Shown: positions 10,623-22,197 of the stretch, in pieces | Position numbering within the stretch: position 1 is the first letter of the stretch | Layout: the number at the start of each line of letters is the position of its first letter | From: Isoetes taiwanensis | Lineage: Eukaryota; Streptophyta; Lycopodiopsida; Isoetales; Isoetaceae | Length of the DNA: 64,000 nucleotides | Reading direction: 5' to 3' | Assembly: GCA_021234155.1 (NCBI GenBank) | Contig: JAJEKV010000505.1 | Coordinates: forward strand, 62,001 to 126,000 | Made by a program: the position numbers and the translations under genes | Notes under the pieces: generated by a model | Databases searched by the model: none | What the model saw: only the letters and a program-made list of their open reading frames with translations | Told to the model about the DNA's origin: nothing

Positions 10623-13415
10623 AAGTATTGATCATGCATCATTACCATACATCACATCTGGAGGGCTCTCATCAAGAGTCACTACAGACGCCTCCTGGGT
10701 TGGATCAATCCACCCACAGAGGCACATCCTTCCATATATACATCCTCCTATATATTATAAAATTATAGTGAATGTCTCATAGAATGTCGCCTAAATGGGA
10801 CGCTACCGAGATCATTCGTGGCTTAGATCGACGGCCGGGGCTTGGCATATCTCGATTAGGGTTCGAGACACTGTGGAGTTCGATTCGGATTAGGGAGATC
10901 GAGGTTTTATTTACGGGTTGCACGCGTTTCAAAGATGTTGAGTCGACGCGAGCCGCTTTGAGCTCTACCGGTGATCCGCAAAGGCCGTGTAGCCGGAGAT
11001 CTAAGCAATTAGACGTGACGATTTTGGCAAAGTAGTATTATGCACCAAGCTTTGGCCTCGAATCGGTGTGTGCAAATAGGTCTCCACGCAGCTCACACCA
11101 CGCTGGTTAAGCTTTCAACGACCTACAACATGTGTTTTATTTAGACCATCTCCTGCGGTTTTGTTTCTTTATATCGGCAAGGTTTTTGTTATGTAGACCG
11201 TGCCATCATCCTCTCACTATTGCCATATTATGTCGAATGATTTTAAGTTGTCCCCGCTCTTTTGCGTGATATTGCTTATTGGGCAAATGCCCTTTGTAAT
11301 TACTTTGATTAATCGCAATGAAGAGTATTGCTCATAATGCTAAGGGGAGTTGAGACACTTTTACAAACAAAAGGTAAGGGTTCATGCTTTGTTGGCGCCT
11401 TTGTTGGATTGACATGCTTGATCGTGATCTTTCGGCAGTTTTTGTGAAGGTTTTAAGCACTCCAAGTGCTCCTGTGCACCTGTTTTTGGAGAAATATGCT
11501 CCAGGTTTGTCGCCTACATGTAATCGTGCATATGGTACATAAAAAGATCTTAAATTTACGGCAATCTAGCACTAGAGACCAACAAAGAATGCCTTGCATG
11601 GCCATCTCTTCTGCATCTGCTATTAACAAGGTATGTCCTCTTTATCTTGAGCTTCATCAAAGAGTTTCTGTTAGAATGCACAAAATCATTGGTATTTATG
11701 ATTTCTCATTTTCTCGAAAGTACTTATTCTGTGTATCCATGCTTTTGTCAGAGCTGCCCATTCCCCAAGGCAATAAACTCTATTTTGAAATTTTGATGCT
11801 ATTGAAAGTTGCAAAGCACCTCAATTCGGGCCGTACGGTGATTGCCAATAATGCGTGCATACTCTTAGCATCCCTATTCGTCGTGTAAAAGTTGAATTGA
11901 TGTTCACGATCCCGGCAAAAAAATTTTGAAAATGTTATCATATATAAGAACATTTCCATTGCTTTGCCTTTGCTTTTATATTTGTCACAACATGGGTTAT
12001 TGATCTTAATCTTCTTTTTTGCATCTCTCGCTCTTCCATTAACTAAGTGTAAATCTCAAATGCGCTTTGTTAATTTTGTTTTGACAATATGTTCTTGATA
12101 TTTTTCATTGTACAGGCATGATGTGAAGGGGTCTGTTTCCACTGTTTGGTTTGGTCTGAAGCTAAAGCACTCCAATAAGTACATGCCAATCATTGATTAT
12201 GATATGGCATTTGTTTTTCAATCTGTGCTTCTGGAAATTAGCATGGGAGTAACGTCCAGTGTCATGTTCTCTATGTTCAAATGTGGAAACAGGAAAAGGT
12301 TCAGATAGAAAATAAGGTAAGCAAAGCATTAGTAAAAAAACTAGATCTGCAAATTGGATGACATGGCTTTCAAGGAAGCCCACTTTGAGTATCCCAACCC
12401 TTTCTGTAAAATAGTATGTCTTGAAGCACCCTGTAGTTTATTGGCTTCTCTTGCAATACCTTGGATTTTAACCATGATTTTAAGGAGTTAGCATCTATGT
12501 TTCCAAATGTAGATATGAACATCTGAATAGAGGACATTCATTGTGTGTCATTTTAGCAGCAATCATGGTTTTGGCATGGTTCTAAATTTTATTGATATTA
12601 CTAGGAGCACCATGGAAGGAGCAGTAGCGAAAGCTTAAAAGTGCTTGGACAGATATCCACATTTTGTAGCAAGAAGACGGCTACACAACTGAATTTTAAA
12701 CATGAGCTGCTTAATAATAATTTTGCTGAACACAATACATTGTTGTCTTCACACAATTGACTCTATTCTTTTCTCTTTCATGGTGATTTTTGTACAATGC
12801 ATATGAACATATGGTAGTGTTATAATTAGTATTGCTGATGTATCAATAATGTCAACTTCACGTTAATATATTTCCATGAACAATCCCCTTAAAGTTTGTT
12901 AATATATTTCCATGAACAATCCTCTTAAAGTTTAATAAAGTATAGGACACATCCTAATATATGCAATCCCAACATATGCTTACTGTGAACCTTAATAATG
13001 TTGGTAGTTATCTTATATAATAATGTTATTGTGTAAGTGTTGGACCCAACCCTAATTTGGATGGCTGAGATCCATCGACATTGCATGGCCAAGATTTCTT
13101 CTCTTCTCATCCCTTTTTTTTTTTAGGTTTAGAGCTTTGGATCTGCAGTGCTCTGGACGCTTTTGCCCCCTCAAGCTGCCTTGCCACAGTACTGAGCTCT
13201 CCAGCCTTGAAGACTGCGGAACTTGAAACAAATTTTGATGCAAAGGGAAAACAATGGCTGAAGCTTTAGCTTTGGCAATGGGGCATAAGACCCATGGATT
13301 GGTATTGTTTTGTCGGGTTTAATAAGAACACTCTCGCTCCCGGCATCTTGAGGTTCTTGAGGTTCGGACTGCCGCTTTCCTCAGAGAATGTGTATCTCCA
13401 AAGCTATGGCGATGG
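10623..13415. other. No supportable gene; scattered short frames
   Basis: A GC-richer block at 10770-11040 holds an 87-codon frame with no recognisable domain. A 140-codon frame at 11466-11888 spans a possible splice donor (AACAAG/GTATGTCC at about 11630), and a possible acceptor (TTGTACAG/GCATG) lies at about 12116. These might be exons of a broken host gene, but no protein family is recognisable. A 12-base string, CTATGGCGATGG, ends this stretch immediately before the LTR element and recurs on its other side (18724-18735). Confidence 0.3.
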
Positions 13416-15859
13416 TGTAACGGTCCTGGCCACCTAATGGGTCAATATACCTATTTATATATGTATATACATATTAATGGCATATATACAGCATGAGATT
13501 AGGGTTTTATCTCTTTGGAGAAAGGATTGTTGCAGAAAGCATGAAGGTAAGGAGCAATTCGGGCAGTTTTGGAGCCCGAAATTTGAAGCATCATATCTCG
13601 GCAACCCGAGATCCGTTTCAGGTGATTTTTCTTTTGTTGGAAAGGTCTTTAAGTAAGCTTTTCGGAATGGGTCTGATCAAGCCAAAACTCATCCGTATGC
13701 AAAAGTTATGACAGAAATAGTGATGCTGAGTCAGAATTGACTGCACTATGCCTATTCTTCTCGCTAGTTTGCTTCTTGGAGCTAGAAGACGATCTTTGAG
13801 GCGCATAATCAATTACAAGGGGTCCAGAGGTCTATGTGGGAAAGAAATTATCAGGTGGGGTTTTGCTTTTGATCAATTGAGGTGTGCTATGAGCTGCCAT
13901 GATTAGTCGCACATGATTTTTGCATGCAAATATGATAGATTATGAATTTGTTGGAGACTCATAAGGCTAGAGAAGAAAATCAATGATTGGAAACATCCCC
14001 GTAAGGCTGATTTTAAGTCAAGAATGGCTGAATATTACATGAAGAGCACCGATTCAGCATGGAAACTTTAAAAAAGGCGAATTAGATTGGATCCGGTCGG
14101 CAAACCGAGCTCTCCCAACGCCATTTTGTGTTCATGTTATGTTTTGTCATTTTGGTTTTGTGCTTTATTTTGTTGGTCTTGTATTTGCTGCCTTTCTCAA
14201 TTTATTTGCATGTCCTAGTATGAAGCTAAGTCCTCATAGATGGAATTGGGTTGCATTCGAGCTTAGCAGCCAGAGGAGATCGGACATGAAGAGCCGAGCA
14301 GAATAATCATAATAGTAAGAATATGCATTGTTTTGATAATTGTCTAACTATGGTAAAATTCTAAGGTTTGGGATAAAGTATCTTTCTTAGCTCATGGAGA
14401 TGGGGCTAACTTTGAAAAGTAGTCTAGCACGGATGTAGAGCGTCAACGACCCCGGCATCAAGGATTTGACATCAAGTTAGCATGTGGATCTTGAAATAGG
14501 AATAAGCGGTCATCGACATCAAGGATTATTGAGATTGAGGCGGGTCCACATTGGTACAAGGAGAGCCATGTGAAGCTTGGGGTTTTTGAATGTGACTATA
14601 GCATGAAGTACATCTAGTCTCGAGTCGCGAATCGTAAGTTTTCAAGTTGTTGCATTGTATTTTATCAAAGAGCATCATAGCTAATGGATTCAAAGTATAA
14701 ACGTTATGGAACGTTGTATTCCTCATGGGAAGATGGTTTGAGGTAAGTTTTGCATTATAGAAGATGTTAGTATCTTTCCTTGACGTAAGAACGTATATAG
14801 GTATTGAAGCTACATCAATGCGGTCGGGCTCGTGAACTTCCTCCACATGTTTGTATTGTGATCATGATCTTCACCAATGAGTTAGCTACTTCGGCATGGT
14901 TAGGGTTGTATGGGCAACCCGACAAAGGGGCTAAGAGTATGATCTAGGCACATGTTTAATAAATATTGTAATGAACCTCACATGTCATGGTCTTTGCATT
15001 GCTCATTTGTTGTCTTGGTAATTAATTATGTCTATTGGAACCTGGCGGGCTTCTAGGTTAGGTGGCCTAGGTTGCTCCGGCATGCTCATGTTTATCCTGT
15101 GATTCTCTGTGGTTCTTGTGCTCAGTGACCGGGCGTTAGTTCTCTGGCAGGGGATTGCCACGTCACCAACTCTTGTGAAACCCCATGGTAAGAGGTCCTC
15201 CGGTGCGGGGACGTGGGTGAGAGGGTGGCGCGATATGAGGTTCACCCCACCACCGCTACAGGGCTTGGAATGTAAGCTGGCTGGGCAACATCTTGCTAAT
15301 GGGGGCCTGTATGTAGGTTTGGTGAGCTACCCATTGTCCCGGGAGTTTGTTTATGATGGTTTGATACTCTGGTTATGTTCTTTGCTCTTGATGTTCATGA
15401 TGTTTTCTTTATTGTCATAGTCTAGCGTTGCACCATAGGTTCTTGTGTCTTTGAATTGTTATGTTTGCTATCCAAGATTCCGTGAGTATTTCCATGCATG
15501 CAGAGGCAGCCCGGGGATCCCCACTTAGTCACGAGGACTAACCCCGGTGAGTGCATGTGCGTTGAAAGAGCAAAGGCGATGGCACCAAGTCTTGTTGTGG
15601 CTCATGGATGGGTAGAAGCTTCTAGGATTGAGTTGCTAACATGGATGTAACCATTGAGAATATGGATTCTTTGGATGTTAATGTTATTTGATTATATTGA
15701 GATATCAAGTATTCGCTCATTGAGTTTTGAGTGTGCAATTTAGGCGTGCAAGAGGAAGATTCAATTCTTCACCATATTCAATTGTTTGTCATACCAACCT
15801 AGAATTAGCGTAGTATTGACAAGATCCCGAGTTGCCTAGAGGGTCAACTCGGGCAGGCT
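13416..15859 (+). repeat. 5' LTR
   Basis: Begins TGTAACGGTCC. It aligns along its whole length with 16255-18691. Differences are mainly small indels and substitutions clustered at CAG/CTG/CCG positions. Its last shared bases are GGCAGGCT, 13 bases before the primer site. Confidence 0.85.
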
Positions 15860-16254
15860 GGAGTAAACCGGTTGGTATCAGAGCAATGTTGGATCTTTGG
15901 GAGTTGGCTCGTTTGGTTGTGGCATTGTGATGCTAATGATCTTTCTTTCAGAGACATCAAGAGATGGTATCCTTAGAGGGATAAGCAATATCTAGAGGTG
16001 GTTGAAGATGCCAAGGCAAGCAAATTTTGACGATGTTGAAGGTAAGGTCTTTCTTGTGGCATGTTCAGTAAGATGATAGCAATTGTAAGATGGTGCTGGT
16101 AAGATTGGAATATGATCGTGGTAGAGTAAGTTGCTACATGAGCTGAAGTTTTGAGTTGAGTTGAGCTATGCTTGATCTGAGATTTGAATCAAGAAATGCT
16201 TCAGTAAATCTATCACGACCCATGAGGACATGGGTTAATTTTTAGAAGGGGCTA
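15860..16254 (+). other. Internal domain of the LTR element: primer site, non-coding body, purine tract
   Basis: TGGTATCAGAGC at 15873-15884 is complementary to the 3' end of initiator tRNA-Met, the usual minus-strand primer of many plant elements. The body has no frame longer than a few dozen codons. AGAAGGGGC at 16244-16252 is the probable polypurine tract priming plus-strand synthesis. These are the minimal cis sequences for reverse transcription, with all proteins supplied by another element. Confidence 0.75.
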
Positions 16255-18691
16255 TGAACGGTCCCGCCACCTAATGGGTCAATATACCTATTTATATATG
16301 TATATACATATTAATGGCATATATACAGCATGAGATTAGGGTTTTATCTCTTTGGAGAAAGGATTGTTGCAGAGCATGAAGGTAAGGAGCAATTCTGGGC
16401 AGTTTTGGAGCCCGAAATTTGAAGCATCATATCTCGGCAACCCGAGATCCGTTTCAGGTGATTTTTCTTTTGTTGGAAAGGTCTTTAAGTAAGCTTTCCG
16501 GAATGGGTCTGATCAAGCCAAAACTCATCCGTATGCAAAAGTTATGACAGAAATAGTGATGCTGAGTCAGAATTGACTGCACTATGCCTATTCTTCTGCA
16601 GTTTGCTTCTTGGAGCTAGAAGGCGATCTTTGGAGGCTTAATCAATTACAAGGGGTCCAGAGGTCTATGTGGAAAGAAATTATCAGGTGGGGTTTTTGCT
16701 TTTTGATCAATTGAGGTGTGCTATGAGCTGCCATGATTAGTGCGCACATGATTTTTGCATGCAAATATGATAGATTATGAATTTGTTGGAGACTCATAAG
16801 GCTAGAGAAGAAAATCAATGATTGGAAACATCCTGTAAGGCTGATTTTAAGTCAAGAATGGCTGAATATTACATGAAGAGCACCGATTCAGCATGGAAAC
16901 TTTAAAAAAGGCGTAATTAGATTGGATCCGGGCAAGAGCTCTCCAACGCCATTTTGTGTTCATGTTATGTTTTTGTCATTTTGGTTTTGTGCTTTATTTT
17001 GTTGGTCTTGTATTTGCTGCCTTTCTCAATTTATTTGCATGTCCTAGTATGAAGCTAAGTCCTCATAGATGGAATTGGGTTGCATTCGAGCTTAGCGTGC
17101 CAGAGGAGATCGGAGAGCATGAAGAGCTGAGCGTAATAATCATAATAGTAAGAATATGCATTGTTTGATAATTGTCTAACTATGGTAAAATTCTAAGGTT
17201 TGGGATAAAGTATCTTTCTTAGCTCATGGAGATGGGGCTAATGCTGAAAAGTAGTCTAGCACGGATGTAGAGCGTCAACGACCCCTCGGCATCAAGGATT
17301 TCAAGCATCAAGCCCGCATGTGGATCTTGAAATAGGAATAAGCGGTCATCGACATCAAGGATTATTGAGATTGAGGCGGGTCCACATTGGTACAAGGAGA
17401 GCCATGTGAAGCTTGGGGGTTTTCGAATGTGACTATAGCATGAAGTACATCTAGTGAAAGTCGTGAATGTAAGTTTTCAAGTTGTTGCATTGTATTTTAT
17501 CAAGAGCATCATAGCTAATGGATTCAAAGTATAAAGCGTTATGGCGTTGTATTCCTCATGGGAAGATGGTTTTGAGGTAAGTTTTGCATTATAGAAGATG
17601 TTAGTATCTTTCCTTGATCAAGAACGTATATAGGTATTGAAGCTACATCAATGATCGGGGCTCGTAACTTCCTCCACATGTTTGTATTGTGATCATGATC
17701 TTCACCAATGAGTTAGCTACTTCGGCATGGTTAGGTTGTATGGGCAACCTCGACAAGGGCTAAGAGTATGATCTAGGCACATGTTTAATAAATATTGTAA
17801 TGAACCTCACATGTCATGGTCTTTGCATTGCTCTTTGTTGTCTTGGTAATTAATTATGTCTATTGGAACCTCGGGTCGGGCTTCTAGGTTCGGTGGCCTA
17901 GGTTGCTCCGGCATGCTCATGTTTATCTGTGATTTCTCGTGGTTCTTGTGCTCTGTGACAGGGGCGTTAGTTCTCTGGCGGGAGGGGATTGCTCGTCGAT
18001 CAACTCTTGTGAAACCCCATGGTAAGAGGTCCTCGGTGCAGGGCGACGTGGCTGAGAGGGTATGCGATATGAGGGTTCACCCCACCACCGCTCTGGGGCT
18101 TGGAATGTAAAGGCGGGCGGGCAACAACGCTAACGGGGCCCGTGATGTAGGTGGTGAGCTACCCATTGCCCGGAGTTTGTTTATGATGGTTTGATACTGG
18201 AGTTTATGTTCTTTGCTCTTGATGTTCATGATGTTTTCTTTATTGTCATAGTCTAGCGTTGCACCATAGGTTCTTGTGTCTTTGAATTGTTATGTTTGCT
18301 ATCCAAGATTCCGAGTATTTCCATGCATGCAGAGGAAATGACGAGGATCCCCACTTAGTCACGAGGACTAACCCCGGTGAGTGCATGTGCGGTTGAAAGA
18401 AAGGCGATGGCACCCGATCTTTGTTGGCTCATGGATGGATGAAGCTTCTAGGATTGAGTTGCTAACATGGATCTGTGTAACCATTGAGAATATGGATTCT
18501 TTGGATGTTAATGTTATTTGATTATATTGAGATATCAAGTATTCGGCTCATTGAGTTTTGAGTGTGCAATTTAGGCGTGCAAGAGGAAGATTCAATTCTT
18601 CACCATATTCAATTGTTTGTCATACCAACCTAGAATTAGCGTAGTATTGACAAGATCCCGAAGTTGCCTAGAGGGTCAACTTCGGCAGGCT
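16255..18691 (+). repeat. 3' LTR
   Basis: Begins TGAACGGTCCC and matches the 5' LTR to ...GGCAGGCT. The sequence directly after it diverges from that following the 5' LTR, as expected for a true LTR end. It has fewer interrupted words than the 5' LTR in places (CTGCAG at about 16598 where the 5' copy has CTCGCTAG). Confidence 0.85.
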
Positions 18692-19160
18692 AAAATCACG
18701 AGATGGGCTCGAATATTGATGGACTATGGCGATGGCTTTGCACAGGATGGCTCTTCTTCTTAGGACGATGGTAAGATTTGCCTTTAGTTGTTGCTTTTAC
18801 GTTTTGCATTGTTTCTACAAGCGGAACATGCACCAAAGCTGAAGAACGTAGCTGAAGGCGGGTCATGGGTTTCCCTATTCTCGCGCGCCTTACGTTCTTC
18901 TATCTTCGACATGCTTCTACACAAATAAGGTAGGGTATTCTTGCATCAAACACGGTGAGTAGCAGGTCTTAGAGATAATATGATCTGTGAGGGGAAGTAG
19001 TTGGAAAACCAAATGGGATCCAAATCTTTGAAGCTTTTTAAACTGGGTTTTTCTAGCAAGCAAGAAGGCCATGTCTTACATCTTTGAAATTTGAGTAGTA
19101 TTACGAATTAAATAAATACAGAGTGTCCATGCATATCACTTTGCCATGCAAAACCGGAAC
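18692..19160. other. No gene recognised; exon-like fragment next to the LTR element
   Basis: Just right of the LTR element, sequence around 18715-18770 ends in GACGATGGTAAG, which resembles an exon/donor boundary, and contains the 12-base string also present left of the element. This raises the possibility that the element inserted into a gene, but no protein is recognisable. Confidence 0.25.
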
Positions 19161-19162
19161 AC

Positions 19163-19393
19163 ATGAATCACCATACCTCTATCTCTATTGATGGCTATAC
19201 CATATCTCTATTGATGGCTATCTTGAGATTGTCTTCATTGAGGATGTTCAAGCTCGGGTTTGAATCCCTTGGCTGGCATAGTATTTGGGTGCAAAATGGA
19301 AATATTGATTATGATGCCATTTTCTTTGTGATCGAGGAGGCCAACTCTGCGAAGGACAAGCCAACAATGATAAAGGTCCGTAATATTTAAGAT
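19163..19393 (+). pseudogene. Transketolase fragment
   Basis: The 75-codon frame ends with [20 protein letters not shown] and then [13 protein letters not shown]. This matches the highly conserved stretch of plant transketolase that follows the thiamine-diphosphate-binding region (FEALGWH-WVKNGN...KDKPT-IKV). The upstream SISIDG also matches the family (NHISIDG), but the 20 residues between are out of register, so there is damage in the middle. Transketolase moves two-carbon units in the Calvin cycle and pentose phosphate pathway and is about 700 residues long; only about 60 residues remain here. The frame stops at TAA straight after IKVRNI, where the parent protein continues. The surroundings are repeats, so it is most likely a captured or retroposed fragment. 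Confidence 0.75.
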
Positions 19394-19430
19394 TATTAAA
19401 TGAGATATCCTTTCTGTTTGGCCTGGAGCA

Positions 19431-19536
19431 GTGATTGCCATAATGCAAAGGAGGCTCAACATCTTTCCTAGAATCGGAATGGCGATCTTGGAATTTCGGG
19501 CCATTTACATGTCAACTAAAAATGCAAGTTAGAAGT
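19431..19536 (+). repeat. 106-bp direct repeat, copy 1
   Basis: GTGATTGCCATAATGCAAAG through ATGCAAGTTAGAAGT is repeated at 19922-20027 with only two or three differences. Copy 1 begins about 40 bases after the transketolase relic. Confidence 0.9.
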
Positions 19537-19921
19537 GGAAATCGAGGAAGGGAGGATGTCGTGGAGAATGTATCACTTGGATGCTAATATAGGTAATTTG
19601 ACATTCCAACTTTTTGTATGGATACCTTGATGTATGCTTTACACAACACAAAAGTGATGATTCCATGTTTGATAGGCTATTCTTTGGGCGATCACCGAAG
19701 GATTTTACAAGCTTTCTAGAGGAGCCAATCTTAGTGTATGCGAGTTACCGCATCTTATACATCCAAATTTGATTGGCGTGGACCAATGCCTCGCTCGATA
19801 CTCATGAATGGTCTCGCCATCAACTTCCACGTCGATGAGCCTACTTTGTCTATTTTACGCGAATGAACACTTGATAACTATAGCTTCATTGAATGGGACA
19901 CGTGACAAGTGTGTGAAAGCG

Positions 19922-20027
19922 GTGATTGCCATAATGCAAAGGAGGCTCAACATCTTTCAGAGAATCGGAATGGCGATCTTGGAATTTCGGGCCATTTACA
20001 TGTCAACTAAAAATGCAAGTTAGAAGT
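19922..20027 (+). repeat. 106-bp direct repeat, copy 2
   Basis: Near-identical to 19431-19536, with a period of 491 bases. In this copy the repeat lies inside a 71-codon open frame (19808-20023) with no recognisable domain. The high identity points to a recent local duplication. Confidence 0.9.
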
Positions 20028-21630
20028 TATGCTATTCAGAGTGCATGTTGGAAGGCCTTGCTTCAATTATCATGAGGCTCTAGACAATGGCGTGGGACGT
20101 TGGAGCTCTATTGGTGAACCTAAGAAGCACATAGCCCCTAGAGAGAATTCCCGGATGCATGATATATCACAAAACGGGGAGATTATATGTGGTGAAGAAA
20201 GTAGTAAAAGACCTCTACGCGGGATCATTACATTTAGTTGGAGAAGGCATGGATGAGCAGATTGAAACGAATGAAGATTTTGACTTTGAAATTGGCAAGT
20301 AGGCGTGTAATAGGAATACTTGATGCATGTGTCTCAAGCTTATTTGTTGGTCAAACTGCACAATTCTCTATGCAACCTTTTCCAAATGAGTTCTTGTATG
20401 CCTCCTGTCGGAGATCTTAAATAAAATTGTGTAACCTCAACCCGGTACTTGGAATTTTTCTTAATAATGTAATCTATCGTTGTGCTCACAATGTTACTTT
20501 CTTTGAGTTCTAGAGGACTTAATTTGGATTTTCTGTAACTTTAAAAGCTTCCTTGAAGCAGGAGGAGAGAATGGAGTCTGCATTTTTTTCTCACCTCCTT
20601 TGTCTAGACAACATAGATTTTCTTTGTGAATCTGATAAGAGAGTCACAAGCCACCTCTTTGGTAAGGGTTAAACATCATGTCAAGGTTATGATGTTTGGT
20701 AGTGCAGACTAACATCATTGCAAGGTTAACCATGGAAAATCTTCGGAATGAACACATTCCTAGATAACTTTATAATATTCATTTGTTTATTGAACTCGAA
20801 GTCTAACTTTAGAAGTATGCATTTATTCTTTATAGCAAAAGATGCATATATTCTTTATTTCAAAAAGTGGACGTTAACTTCGGTTTACAACCCCACATAC
20901 AACGTCTTAAATTAGAGATATTATATTATGTAAAGGCCTTGGCCGCTTTGATCTATGATTCTTGAGAACATATGAGAATTTACATGCATTTGGTTGACAA
21001 TTGTTAAAGATCCGTTGGAATTTTTTAATGCCCCACTTAGATGGTGGTTCAAACAATGGAATGCACAATTTTTGCCATGTCACATGGTATCAATATAGGT
21101 AACACATGCATAATTTTCTCAAGATTCTATCATTAACATTCACCATTCAATACAAACCTAATAGTAGACGTCTCAATTTAAATCCCTTCCCTTTCCCTTC
21201 CCCTTTTCCCTTCTAAATCAAAACATCGACCTATAGCCATGAATTGATTCGAGGAGAACACCATCTAACAACGTGAGTTAATGCGAGAGTTAAGCGGAAA
21301 AAAGAAAAGGAAATGAAGGGAAAGGGTTTTTAGGAGGAAAAAAGGGGGAAATCCATTAAAGCCATTAGACTCAATCCAACGACACCTCCAATGCATTATG
21401 CATTTATGCAGACCTCTAATGCAACTCTAATGCTTTGACTCTAACAAACATGGAAGACATAATGAAACTTTCCCAATGCATCAAGCTATTCTAGGTCCAA
21501 GATCATGAATGCGGAAGGTTCTAAGAGGGAAGAATTGGAAAGCGAGCTAGACACTTAATGAAAGGATAATGCATTGAATGGTGAACAACACCTCGGTATC
21601 ATTGCTGCTTTATCATTTACAGATCCCCAA
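20028..21630. other. No supportable gene
   Basis: Frames at 20029-20256 (75 codons) and 20238-20420 (60 codons) resemble no known domain. From 21180 the sequence is purine/pyrimidine-rich and simple (CCCTTCCC near 21190, AAAGGGAAAGG near 21320). The right part probably belongs to the Helitron ending at 21663. Confidence 0.3.
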
Positions 21631-21635
21631 CTTAT

Positions 21636-21663
21636 GTCCAGCAACGCTGGGCATCGTTACTAG
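21636..21663 (+). mobile_element. Helitron 3' terminus (copy 2)
   Basis: GTCCAGC-AAC-GCTGGGC (21636-21652) is the same hairpin as copy 1 with one G-T wobble, followed by ATCGTTA and CTAG (21660-21663), then T. The preceding CCCAACTTATG is also shared with copy 1, so both are one family. No 5' end was identified. Confidence 0.75.
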
Positions 21664-22169
21664 TATAATGATATCATTCAACAAAAAAGGTATCTATCTC
21701 GCCTTAAAGTGACCCAACGTCTTAGTAATTACAAATGAAATAATCATTGACTGAAAGAGAAACTTCAAAACCAAGAGAAGGATTCGAAAAGGCCGCCATT
21801 AATATATGTAGAAATAGAAAGCATAACTACTATAGAAAACATAACTACCTTGAGAGAACTTTCATTACCAAGAGAAGAATAGGAAAGAGGCTATCAAAGC
21901 ATCTCGATTTGTATGTGGAGATAGGCATGAGAAAAAAAATTGGGATGGTTGGCAATTTTTAAGACGAACTTTGGATGTGGATAGGATCGTTGGCAATGTT
22001 TTAGTTTCAACGTCTCAATGTTAGTTTCTTGATTTTGCTTATGCATCCAAAGCTACATTTGCTCAGGACTCTCAAGTTACAAAAATTTGATCAGGATTGA
22101 AAGCTGCTTGGCTTTTCATTTACAGGTTTCAAACATTTACAAAACTACAATGGTTGCCCATAAAACGTT

Positions 22170-22197
22170 GCCCAGCAACGCTGGGCACCGTTCCTAG
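22170..22197 (+). mobile_element. Helitron 3' terminus (copy 3)
   Basis: GCCCAGC-AAC-GCTGGGC (22170-22186) plus CTAG (22194-22197), then T. It lies 534 bases after copy 2 in the same orientation, so the two elements are adjacent or nested. The sequence directly after it (TCTATCTATATAATATC) starts with TC and could be a further 5' terminus, but this is unproven. The interval 21664-22169 encodes only a lysine/arginine-rich 71-codon frame that I do not recognise. Confidence 0.75.

Larger units (their letters stand above)
13416..18691 (+). mobile_element. LTR retrotransposon with long LTRs and almost no interior
   Basis: Two direct repeats of about 2.44 kb, each beginning TG..AACGGTCC and ending in ...GGCAGGCT, enclose only about 395 bases. 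The interior starts with an initiator tRNA-Met primer site (TGGTATCAGAGC, 15873-15884) and ends with a purine tract (AGAAGGGGC, 16244-16252) two bases before the second LTR. The interior has no gag or pol frame, so it is a non-autonomous element. It does not fit TRIM (LTRs much shorter) or typical LARD (interior much longer). The exact outer edge on the right is uncertain by about 10-40 bases; GATGG at 13411-13415 and 18702-18706 is a candidate 5-bp target duplication. Confidence 0.85.

Noticed and set aside
15109..18110. Frames of 70-103 codons inside the LTRs
   Set aside because: They are not conserved between the two LTR copies; indels break them in one or the other.
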